From Actinacidiphila rubida (GTDB lineage: Bacteria; Actinomycetota; Actinomycetes; Streptomycetales; Streptomycetaceae), in the NCBI RefSeq assembly GCF_900110255.1, contig NZ_FODD01000015.1, forward strand, positions 124,001 to 188,000: a stretch of 64,000 nt of DNA, in the 5' to 3' direction. The notes under the pieces were generated by a model. That model was not told the DNA's origin. It saw nothing but the letters and a program-made list of their open reading frames with translations, and searched no databases. A program made the position numbers and the translations under genes. Numbering within the stretch: the stretch's first letter is position 1; the number at the start of each line of letters is the position of its first letter. Of the stretch, positions 8,257 through 16,296 are shown piece by piece.

Positions 8257-11235
8257 TCAGGGAGCCGGCGGCGGGGTGCGCAGCGGCTCTTCGAGGGACT
8301 TCTCCAACTCGTCCCCCATGTTCCTGATCATCCACTTCGCCGTCCTGGCGAAGTCCGTGAGGTCGGTGCGGAGATCGGTCTCGGCCGGCGGGTGCGGCAG
8401 GCCGAAGCCGTCACCCGGATCCTGCCCTATGTGGAGCCAGTACGGAGCGAAAAGCGCCCGGCAGCGCGCCTTCGCCGCGGCGACCTCCGCCGCGAAACCG
8501 GCCTCCAGGGCCTCCTGTTCGCGCCGTGCGACCCGGGTGAGGATGTTGCGGTACAGCGAGTCGGAGTAGAGGTTGGGGTACTGCCCGAAGGTCTCCTGGC
8601 GCACGTGGTACACCGCGCCGTGCAGGGCGGCGCGCCCCAAGGCGTCGAAGGAACGCCGCGGGTCGCCCTCGGCCCAGGCGATGTCGGAGAACGTCGCGGC
8701 CAGCCACACGGGCAGTTCGTGGTCCTCCTCGTCCGCGACCCGCTCCTCGAGGCCGTCGAGGAGCGCGCGGGCGCGGGCCGGATCCTCGGTGACCCACAGC
8801 GAAGCCTCCTCGGAGGCCGCCCAGTTGCCCATCCACAGCTCGCTCTCGTCCGAGCACGCGGCGGCGCTCGCCTGGAACCACTCCGAGGCCCGGGCCCGGT
8901 CGGCGGGGGTCCCGTCGCTCCCGAACCAGACGACGGCGGCCTGCAGTTGGCAGAAGACGATGTAGACGCGCCGCAGGTCCGGGTCGGTGGGAACGCGTCC
9001 GCGCCGCAGGCGCAGGTAGTCCGCGATCTCGTCCAGGGCCTCCGCGGCCAGCTCCCACCGCTCCCGGTCCCGGCCGGGCACCTGGTGGATGCGCCCGGGG
9101 ACGTACGCGGTGCGCAGCTGCTCCAGCCACGCCACCCACCGCAGGTCGCGGTCGGCGGGCAGCGCCCGGTAGGCGGCCACGAGCTGGTCGCAGTAGCTGA
9201 ACGCCACCTCCACGTCCCACCAGTAGAACGCCTCGAAGAAGAGCCGGATCATGGCGCGCTTGGCGCCGTCGAACTCCTCGCGGGACAGGTGCGCGGCGTG
9301 GTGCAGCCACTCCTGGGAGTCGCGCTGCCACTCCGGGTCCTCGTAGCGCGCGCCGAGCGCGTAGGCGGACTGCTCGTCGCGCTCCTCGTCGAAGTTCATC
9401 CTGGCCCGGTAATGGCGCTCGACGACGGCGTGCAGCCGGGCGTGCTCCGTGGGGCGGGTGCGCCGGAAGCGGCGGTCGAGGTTCTCCCGCAGGTAGTCGT
9501 GCAGCCGCCAGCCCTCGTCGGCGTCGTCGTCGAAGGGGGAGACGAACGCGCAGTCCGACAGCCAGTCGTACAGCTGCGACGCGTGCCGCTCGGTGACGTC
9601 CTCCGCCTCGGCGAGGACCGCGCCGAAGACCTCCGGGGTGCAGCGGCGCAGGATCACGAGCAGATCGAAGAGCGCGACGGGACGGCCCGTGACGCGCGCC
9701 GCCCGTCCGTCGACGTAGGTGCGCACGGCCTCGAACGCGTCGCCGTCGTCCCAGTGCTCGCCGCCGCCGAGCAGCAGCGCGCGGACCGCGGCGACGGGGG
9801 AGTCGACGGGCATCGAGTCGCGGACGATGCCGCTGCACGTGGCCATGCCGATGGGGTGGCCGCGGGTGAGCACGGCCACCTCGCGGGCCGCGGCGGTGGC
9901 GGCGGCGTACTGCCAGCCGGCCTCGACCAGACGCTGCCGCACGAACGCGGTGGTCTCGTCGCGCGACAGCAGCCCGAGCCTGATCTGCCGCACGCCGGGC
10001 AGCGATCCGCCGCCGGCCGCCGGACGGCCCCCGTGCACCACCACGGCGGTGGACAGGCCGCGCAGCAGGGCCATCAGCCACTCCTCGACCTGCGTTCCGG
10101 CGACGGTGTGCACGTCGTCCACGAGCAGGGCGGTCGGCCGGGTCCTGGCCTCGCCGTCGAGGATGCGCGTCAACTGCCGTTGCATCTCGACGAGTCGGGA
10201 CACCGGAGGGGTGAGTGCCCCGGACACGGCATCGCCGATGCCGCCGATGTCCCCGATGCGCACGTCGTGGGAGCGGCTGACGTCGATGGTGACGTGCGTG
10301 CCGGCGCCCGGCTCCGGCCGCCGCACCTCCCGCGTCGCGAGGATCGCGGTCTCCAGTTCGCGCCCGTGGCCGGCGGTCAGCAGCGGCTCCTCGCCGCCCT
10401 CGGGGACGTACGCGCGGTGCACGTCGGCGGCGATCGCGTCGACGATCTGGCGGCAGGCGGCGTAGTCGGCCATCTCCCGCTCGGCCGGTTCCACGGTGCG
10501 TCCCTCGCCGTACTGCGGGGCGCCGGCGGTGACGAACAGGACGAGCCGCCGGTCCGCCTTCAGCTCGTTCGCGATCTCCTCCAGGAGCAGCGTCTTGCCG
10601 CAGCCGCTGTCGGCGACCACGGCGAAACGCACCCCGTCCCCGCCGGCGCGGGCCGCGTCCACCACGGTGTCGCGGGCCCGCACCAGAGTCGCGGTGCAGG
10701 GCTTGCGCGGCGCGGACTCCACGTGCGGCTCGGCGGGTGCGGCCACGGGCTCCGGAACGACCGGGGCCGGAACGGCGGGGGCCGCCGCCTCCGCGTCACC
10801 GTCCCGGTGCCGGCCGATGACGACGTCCTCGCTGCGGCGCACCGCCACCCGCGAAGTGCCGCCGGACGTACCGGAGTCGGACACCCGCACCTGGCGGGAC
10901 CGGCTGACGCTCACCCGCCGGTCGTCGGCCGGACGCTCCGCACCCGTCGTCCCCGCACCCCGCCGCGCATGTGAACCGCCCCAGCGCTGGAACGCGAACG
11001 AGGCCAGGAGCGCGACGACATACAGGGCGAGCAGCAGCAACCCCACGAAGAAGAACGTGCTGTTGATCAGCGCACCCGCCAGCACCAGGAGCCCGAAGCC
11101 GAAGCCGGCGAGCAGGGGCGGGTCCTTGAGGTTCTCGGCGACGCTCGCGAGCGCACCGCCCAGGGCGGAGAAGACACCGGTCGGATCGCTTCCGCCGGAA
11201 TCCGGCGGAGTTAACGGGGCGTTGGGCTCGGACAT
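8257..11235 (-). CDS. Membrane-anchored STAND-type NTPase
   Basis: A 992-residue protein. Two transmembrane helices lie near residues 40-58 and 61-81, followed by a basic, Ser-rich then Pro/Ala-rich linker (to about 190). The NTPase domain has Walker A ADSGCGKT (208-215) and Walker B LLVDD (370-374). A winged-helix-like segment (CAFVSPFDDDADEGWRLHDYLREN) precedes a long Trp/Ala-rich alpha-helical repeat region, as in STAND signalling NTPases. No enzymatic effector domain is recognisable, so the membrane segment may be the output module. Two segments, near 108-145 and 313-330, share the pattern V-x-V-x-R-S-x-x-V-x-(I/V). ATG 11235 follows GGAGGAG. The actual partner and trigger are unknown. 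Confidence 0.75.
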   Translation of the reverse strand: MSEPNAPLTPPDSGGSDPTGVFSALGGALASVAENLKDPPLLAGFGFGLLVLAGALINSTFFFVGLLLLALYVVALLASFAFQRWGGSHARRGAGTTGAERPADDRRVSVSRSRQVRVSDSGTSGGTSRVAVRRSEDVVIGRHRDGDAEAAAPAVPAPVVPEPVAAPAEPHVESAPRKPCTATLVRARDTVVDAARAGGDGVRFAVVADSGCGKTLLLEEIANELKADRRLVLFVTAGAPQYGEGRTVEPAEREMADYAACRQIVDAIAADVHRAYVPEGGEEPLLTAGHGRELETAILATREVRRPEPGAGTHVTIDVSRSHDVRIGDIGGIGDAVSGALTPPVSRLVEMQRQLTRILDGEARTRPTALLVDDVHTVAGTQVEEWLMALLRGLSTAVVVHGGRPAAGGGSLPGVRQIRLGLLSRDETTAFVRQRLVEAGWQYAAATAAAREVAVLTRGHPIGMATCSGIVRDSMPVDSPVAAVRALLLGGGEHWDDGDAFEAVRTYVDGRAARVTGRPVALFDLLVILRRCTPEVFGAVLAEAEDVTERHASQLYDWLSDCAFVSPFDDDADEGWRLHDYLRENLDRRFRRTRPTEHARLHAVVERHYRARMNFDEERDEQSAYALGARYEDPEWQRDSQEWLHHAAHLSREEFDGAKRAMIRLFFEAFYWWDVEVAFSYCDQLVAAYRALPADRDLRWVAWLEQLRTAYVPGRIHQVPGRDRERWELAAEALDEIADYLRLRRGRVPTDPDLRRVYIVFCQLQAAVVWFGSDGTPADRARASEWFQASAAACSDESELWMGNWAASEEASLWVTEDPARARALLDGLEERVADEEDHELPVWLAATFSDIAWAEGDPRRSFDALGRAALHGAVYHVRQETFGQYPNLYSDSLYRNILTRVARREQEALEAGFAAEVAAAKARCRALFAPYWLHIGQDPGDGFGLPHPPAETDLRTDLTDFARTAKWMIRNMGDELEKSLEEPLRTPPPAP

Positions 11236-11494
11236 GCACTCCTCCGGGACTCGAAAGTGAACCGAACATAACGGGCGACAGTGCGCGTTCACCCGCGTTT
11301 TGCGGAACCCGGGAAGAGGGTTCCGGGCGCGTTCCGCATGCGGCCGGGCGGACGTCGCCCCAACCGTCCCACGGGCTCTGGGCCGCCTCAGCTACCCGGC
11401 GGTAAGAAATTTCCCGAAGCCGCGTAATAGTTCGGCACCAACGCGGTCTTCTCCGTGACGCCGAGGACGTCACGACGCGGAAGGAAGGGCCGTC

Positions 11495-11944
11495 ATGGGC
11501 AGCGCCGGAGCGAAGAGCGCGGTGGACTGGCTGGTCTCCGTGGTACCCGATCCCGAGGGGTGCCGGTGGGAGTGGGAGCGCAACCCGCTGGGAGTGACCC
11601 TGCTCCCGGCCGGGCGATTGTGGGACGTGCTGATCATCGGCGCGCGGCTGGGGTACCCCACGTTGGACGTCCTGCACCGGATGGTCGACCGGCCGGGCCC
11701 GGTCCTGGCCGACTTCGGCGACGCCCGGATGGGATTCCTCGTCCCCCCGGGCACCGCCGAGCGCTGGCTGGGCACGGGCGTGCGGGCGGCCGGGCGCGGC
11801 ACCTGGATCGTCGTGCCCTATCCGGGACGGCCCACCGGAGGGGTGCGCTGGCTCGTCCCGCCGGACGGCACCGGCCACCTCACCGATCCGGTGGTGCTGG
11901 AACTGGCCATGCACGAGGCGGCCGCCAGGATCGCCGGCGACTGA
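11495..11944 (+). CDS. Conserved actinobacterial protein of unknown function
   Basis: A 149-residue soluble protein with no signal peptide. It reads WLVSVVPDPEGCRWEWERN near the start, then GFLVPPGTAERWLGTGVR and GTWIVVPYPGR in the middle, and ends LELAMHEAAARI. This layout recurs in Streptomyces proteins and faintly resembles the N-terminal primase/polymerase-like (Prim-Pol) fold, but I see no convincing catalytic Asp pair, so I make no functional call. ATG 11495 follows GGAAGG. It is divergent from the STAND NTPase, with 259 bp between. Confidence 0.7.
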   Translation: MGSAGAKSAVDWLVSVVPDPEGCRWEWERNPLGVTLLPAGRLWDVLIIGARLGYPTLDVLHRMVDRPGPVLADFGDARMGFLVPPGTAERWLGTGVRAAGRGTWIVVPYPGRPTGGVRWLVPPDGTGHLTDPVVLELAMHEAAARIAGD

Positions 11945-12114
11945 TCCCGCCGGGCACGGTCTCCGGCCCCCGGACCGGCCCCGGACCGGCCTCCCGGACC
12001 CCGCCCCACGCGGGTGCGGCGCGCGGTTCCGCCGCACGCGGGCCGTGGGGGTGCTTGTCGGGGCGTGCCCGCCGTGGCGACACTGGCGGAAACGACGGAA
12101 GGAAGGATCATCCC

Positions 12115-13617
12115 GTGACGAGCGAGCACCTCACCCACTGGATCGCCGGCCGCCCCTGGACCGGTACCTCCGAGCGCCGCGGCGACGTCTACGATCCGGC
12201 GACCGGCAAGGTCACCCACCAGGTGGACTACGCCGACCGCGCCGTCGTCGACCTAGCGGTCGGCGCGGCCCTGGAGGCGTTCCAGGACTGGCGGCACGCC
12301 TCGGTGGCCCGCCGCACCTCGGTGCTCTTCGCCTTCCGCGAGCTGCTCCACGCCCGCCGCGATGAGCTGGCCGCCGTCATCGTCGCCGAACACGGCAAGG
12401 TGCACTCCGACGCGCTCGGCGAGGTCGCCCGCGGCTTGGAGGTCGTGGAGTACGCGTGCGGCATCCCGCAGCTGAGCAAGGGCGGCTTCACCGAGCAGGC
12501 GTCCACGGGCATCGACGTCTACTCCCTCCGGCAGCCGCTGGGCCCGGTCGCGGTCATCTCCCCGTTCAACTTCCCGGCCATGGTGCCGATGTGGTTCTTC
12601 CCGATCGCCATCGCGCTCGGCAACACGGTGGTGCTCAAGCCCTCCGAGAAGGACCCGTCGGCGGCGAACTTCCTGGCCGCGCTGTGGAGCGAGGCGGGCC
12701 TGCCCGACGGGGTGTTCAACGTCGTGCACGGCGACAAGCCGGCCGTGGACCGGCTGCTGGAGCACCCGGACGTGAAGTCGGTGTCGTTCGTCGGCTCCAC
12801 CCCGATCGCCCGCTACGTCTACGAGACCGGCACCCGCCACGGCAAGCGCGTGCAGGCGCTCGGCGGCGCCAAGAACCACATGCTGGTACTGCCCGACGCC
12901 GACCTGGACCTGGCCGCGGACGCGGCGGTCAACGCGGGCTTCGGCGCGGCGGGGGAGCGGTGCATGGCGGTCTCGGTGCTGGTCGCCGTCGACCCGGTCG
13001 GCGACGGCCTGGTCGAGCGGATCAGGGAGCGCATGGCCGGGCTGACCGTCGGCCCCGGCTGCGCGCCCGCCTCCGAGATGGGCCCGCTGGTCACCGGCGT
13101 CCACCGCGACAAGGTCGCCGCCTACCTCGACGCGGGCGTCGCCGACGGCGCCACCCTCGCCGTCGACGGCCGCACCCACCCGCTCACCGGCGCGGAGGCC
13201 GACGGCTTCTGGCTCGGGCCCACGCTCTTCGACCACGTCAAGCCGGGCATGTCCGTCTACGACGACGAGATCTTCGGCCCGGTGCTGTCCGTCGTCCGCG
13301 TCTCCTCGTACGACGAGGGGCTCGCCCTCATCAACGCCAACCCGTACGGCAACGGCACGGCCCTGTTCACCAACGACGGCGGTGCCGCCCGGCGCTTCCA
13401 GCACGAGGTGGAGGTCGGGATGGTCGGCATCAACGTACCCATCCCGGTGCCCGTCGCCTACTACTCGTTCGGCGGCTGGAAGTCCTCACTGTTCGGCGAC
13501 GCGCACGCCTACGGCGAGGACGGCGTGCGGTTCTTCACCCGCGGCAAGGCCGTCACCCAGCGGTGGCTCGACCCTTCGCACGGCGGCATCAACCTGGGCT
13601 TCCCGACGAACAGCTGA
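12115..13617 (+). CDS. mmsA: CoA-acylating methylmalonate-semialdehyde dehydrogenase
   Basis: A 500-residue aldehyde-dehydrogenase superfamily protein of the MmsA/IolA class. The nucleophile is in GAAGERCMAVSVLV (about C283). The Glu general base of ordinary aldehyde dehydrogenases is absent: that segment reads VQALGGAKNHMLV, as expected for the CoA-acylating subgroup. The enzyme converts methylmalonate semialdehyde to propionyl-CoA in valine catabolism, or malonate semialdehyde to acetyl-CoA. GTG 12115 follows GAAGGAAGG. It stands alone between the small protein upstream and a convergent PAP2 gene. Confidence 0.9.
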   Translation: MTSEHLTHWIAGRPWTGTSERRGDVYDPATGKVTHQVDYADRAVVDLAVGAALEAFQDWRHASVARRTSVLFAFRELLHARRDELAAVIVAEHGKVHSDALGEVARGLEVVEYACGIPQLSKGGFTEQASTGIDVYSLRQPLGPVAVISPFNFPAMVPMWFFPIAIALGNTVVLKPSEKDPSAANFLAALWSEAGLPDGVFNVVHGDKPAVDRLLEHPDVKSVSFVGSTPIARYVYETGTRHGKRVQALGGAKNHMLVLPDADLDLAADAAVNAGFGAAGERCMAVSVLVAVDPVGDGLVERIRERMAGLTVGPGCAPASEMGPLVTGVHRDKVAAYLDAGVADGATLAVDGRTHPLTGAEADGFWLGPTLFDHVKPGMSVYDDEIFGPVLSVVRVSSYDEGLALINANPYGNGTALFTNDGGAARRFQHEVEVGMVGINVPIPVPVAYYSFGGWKSSLFGDAHAYGEDGVRFFTRGKAVTQRWLDPSHGGINLGFPTNS

Positions 13618-13670
13618 GTTCCCCCGCTCGCGCCCCGTGCTCCCGCTCGCGCCCCCGCCCTTGCCGGCGC

Positions 13671-13698
13671 GCCCCGGAGGCTCAGCCGTCTCCGGGGC
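13671..13698. terminator. Hairpin at a convergent gene junction
   Basis: A 9-bp perfect stem (GCCCCGGAG / CTCCGGGGC) with a 10-nt loop lies downstream of mmsA and overlaps the stop codon and last codons of the convergent PAP2 gene. Confidence 0.55.
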
Positions 13699-14551
13699 TC
13701 TCCGAGCCGCGATCGGGTGCCGCTGCCGCCCGGGCCGCCAGCACCTGGGCGGCGGCCACGCCCGACAGCAGCACGACCGTGAGGCACCAGCTGGCCAGCA
13801 CGTCCGTCGGCCAGTGGTAGTCGCACCACACCAGCGCGAAGCCCACCGCGAGGAGCAGCAGCGGGGTCCCCGCCGCCAGCACCAGGCGGGCGGCCCTGCC
13901 GCGGGCCCACGGCAGCAGGAGCAGCGCGGCCGCGCCGAAGGCCACCGACGAGGTGGCCGTGTGCCCGGAGGGGAAGTAGCCGTAACCGCTGGGGTCCGGC
14001 ACGGTCAGGCCCGGCGGCGGCCGGTGCACCGCGTCCTTGACCAGCGTCACGACCACCGGGACCAGGATCATCGCCACCGCGGCCGCGGCCGGCGGCAGCC
14101 ACCAGCGGGGCAGCCCCGCGGTGCGGGCCGCCCACGCCGTGCCGGCCACCGCGGCCAGCAGTACCGGCACCGCCACCTGGATGTTGCCGAGCTTGCACAG
14201 GTAGTGCGCGGTCGTGCCGAATCCCGGGTGCGCGGCCGCCGTCCGCAGGAACCAGTGCAGCACCCGGCCGTCCGTCCGCACGGGCGCGCCGCCCGCCGTC
14301 ACCAGCCAGGTGAGGACCGCGAACCCCGCCGCGCCGAGCACGCCCAGCGTGCCGAGCACCGCGAGGCGCTGGAAAAGAGTCAGCCGCCCCGGAACAGGGG
14401 GGAGAGTTCCGGGGCGGCCAGGACGATCGCCGGACCGCTCGTCCCGGGGGGTTTGGGGCGAACGGCCGACCGATCGGCGAGGATTGCCAGGGCCAGTGGT
14501 CCCGGCGGTGTCGTGCGCGAGGGCACTGCCGAGCCGGTGATGGGGATTCAC
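13682..14551 (-). CDS. PAP2-family membrane phosphatase, active-site variant
   Basis: A polytopic membrane protein (289 residues from the chosen GTG 14551; the frame is open to 14755 and the start is uncertain, with no good ribosome binding site). The central PAP2 motif is canonical: GYFPSGHTATSS. The first motif reads KDAVHRPPP where the family has KxxxxxxRP, and the third reads LVWCDYHWPTDV, keeping the catalytic His and Asp but without the usual Arg six residues before the His. Two phosphate-binding arginines thus appear replaced. Family members dephosphorylate lipid phosphates such as phosphatidate or undecaprenyl diphosphate. A Pro/Arg-rich cytoplasmic N-terminus precedes the first helix. 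Confidence 0.8.
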   Translation of the reverse strand: MNPHHRLGSALAHDTAGTTGPGNPRRSVGRSPQTPRDERSGDRPGRPGTLPPVPGRLTLFQRLAVLGTLGVLGAAGFAVLTWLVTAGGAPVRTDGRVLHWFLRTAAAHPGFGTTAHYLCKLGNIQVAVPVLLAAVAGTAWAARTAGLPRWWLPPAAAAVAMILVPVVVTLVKDAVHRPPPGLTVPDPSGYGYFPSGHTATSSVAFGAAALLLLPWARGRAARLVLAAGTPLLLLAVGFALVWCDYHWPTDVLASWCLTVVLLSGVAAAQVLAARAAAAPDRGSESPGDG

Positions 14552-14735
14552 CGGCGCGTTGTCGCGTGTGGCTTTCTGGGGAGTCCGCCACTCGCGGGGT
14601 GTTCCACGGAAACCGTACGTCACGCGGGTCCCGTAAACGTCGCCCCACACCCCCTCGCCATCAGGCCCGCACACGTTCTTCACGACCTCGGCCCCCCTGT
14701 CGGATCTCCTGCCGTCACCAGGGGGCCGGCACCTC

Positions 14736-16067
14736 TCAGACCCCCGCGAAGGCATTCTCGATGATGTCGAGGCCCTCGTTCAGCAGATCCTCGCCGATGA
14801 CCAGCGGCGGCAGGAAACGCAACACGTTCCCGTAGGTGCCGCAGGTGAGAACGACCAGGCCGGCGGCGTGGCACGCCTTCGCGACCGCGGCGGTCACCGC
14901 CGGGTTCGGCTCCTTGCTCCCCGGCTCGACCAGCTCGACCGCGATCATGGCGCCGCGCCCGCGGACCTCGCCGATCACCGGGAACTTCTCCTGCATCGCC
15001 CGCAGCCGCGGCGTCATGATCTCGCCGATCCGCCGCGCCTTCGCGTTGAGGTCCAGCTCCTTCATCGTCTCGATCGCGCCCAGCGCGGCGGCGCAGGCCA
15101 CCGGGTTGCCGCCGTAGGTGCCGCCGAGGCCGCCGGCGTGCGCCGCGTCCATGATCTCCGCGCGGCCGGTCACCGCGGCCAGCGGCAGGCCGCCGGCGAT
15201 GCCCTTCGCCGTGGTGATCAGGTCGGGCACGATGCCCTCGTCCTCGCACGCGAACCACTGGCCGGTGCGGCAGAAGCCGGTCTGGATCTCGTCCGCGACG
15301 AACACGATCCCGTTGTTCTTCGCGAACTGGGCGATCCGGGGGAGGAAGCCCTTGGCCGGCTCGATGAAGCCGCCCTCGCCGGAGATCGGCTCGATCACGA
15401 TCGCCGCGACGTGCTCCGCGCCGATCTGCTTGGTGATCATGTCGATGGCCTGGGCCGCGGCCTCCTCGGCCGCGTGCTCGGGACCGGTCAGCCAGCGGTA
15501 GCCGTAGGCCAGCGGCACCCGGTAGACCTCGGGCGCGAACGGCCCGAAGCCCTCCTTGTACGGCATGTTCTTCGCGGTCAGCGCCATCGTCAGGTTGGTG
15601 CGACCGTGGTAGCCGTGGTCGAACACGACGACCGCGGTGCGCTTGGTGTACGCCCGCGCGATCTTCACCGCGTTCTCCACCGCCTCGGCGCCGGAGTTGA
15701 ACAGCGCGGACTTCTTCGGGTGGTCGCCCGGGGTCAGCTCCGCCAGCCGCTCGGCGACCTCCACGTACGCCTCGTACGGGGTGACCATGAAGCAGGTGTG
15801 CGTGAAGTCGGCGAGCTGCGCGGACGCGCGGCGGACGACGGCCTCGGCGCTGTTGCCGACGGACGTGACGGCGATGCCCGAGCCGAAGTCGATCAGCCGG
15901 TTGCCGTCCACGTCCTCGAGGACGCCGCCGCCGGCGCGGGTCACGAACACCGGCAGGGTGACGCCGACGCCGTTCGCGACCGCGGCGGACTTACGGGCCA
16001 GCAGCTCCTGGGACTTCGGTCCCGGCACGGCGGTGACGAGCTTGCGCTCCTGGGGCACTTCGGTCAT
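14736..16067 (-). CDS. gabT: 4-aminobutyrate aminotransferase
   Basis: A 443-residue class III PLP aminotransferase. Visible are the cofactor phosphate segment NSGAEAVENA, the stacking region HGYHGRTNL, the Asp of FVADEIQTG and the PLP Lys in TTAKGIAGG (K288). Length and sequence fit GabT, which transfers the amino group of GABA to 2-oxoglutarate, giving succinate semialdehyde and glutamate. ATG 16067 follows GAGGAG; an upstream in-frame start at 16100 lacks one. A PucR regulator and an aldehyde dehydrogenase lie just beyond the divergent ATPase gene. In Corynebacterium a PucR-type protein activates gabT, so a link is plausible. Confidence 0.93.
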   Translation of the reverse strand: MTEVPQERKLVTAVPGPKSQELLARKSAAVANGVGVTLPVFVTRAGGGVLEDVDGNRLIDFGSGIAVTSVGNSAEAVVRRASAQLADFTHTCFMVTPYEAYVEVAERLAELTPGDHPKKSALFNSGAEAVENAVKIARAYTKRTAVVVFDHGYHGRTNLTMALTAKNMPYKEGFGPFAPEVYRVPLAYGYRWLTGPEHAAEEAAAQAIDMITKQIGAEHVAAIVIEPISGEGGFIEPAKGFLPRIAQFAKNNGIVFVADEIQTGFCRTGQWFACEDEGIVPDLITTAKGIAGGLPLAAVTGRAEIMDAAHAGGLGGTYGGNPVACAAALGAIETMKELDLNAKARRIGEIMTPRLRAMQEKFPVIGEVRGRGAMIAVELVEPGSKEPNPAVTAAVAKACHAAGLVVLTCGTYGNVLRFLPPLVIGEDLLNEGLDIIENAFAGV

Positions 16068-16228
16068 GGCGGACGATCTCCTCGGATCCCTCGTACGCAA
16101 ACAGCATCTCCCGGCAGGCTAGGCCGCCCCCCTGCGACCCCGCATACGCCGATAGGTAACACTCCCCGCCCCCGTTTCGCCGGAACGGCCAGTGCGCGCG
16201 CCGCCCCTCCCCATTCCCCCAAGATCCT

Positions 16229-16256
16229 TTTACCGCGGTAGCCGCTCGACTACATT
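16229..16256 (+). promoter_or_regulatory. Possible sigma70-like promoter of the VirD4-like gene
   Basis: TTTACC and TACATT are separated by 16 bp in an unusually AT-rich patch 40 bp upstream of the ATG at 16297. The match is weak and unsupported by other data. Confidence 0.25.
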
Positions 16257-16296
16257 GAGCGCATCGTCGGCGACGAGGGGCGAGGGGCAACGCGCC

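Noticed and set aside
8239..10974. A 911-codon plus-strand frame
   Set aside because: It is the shadow of the STAND NTPase, without a good start site or motifs.
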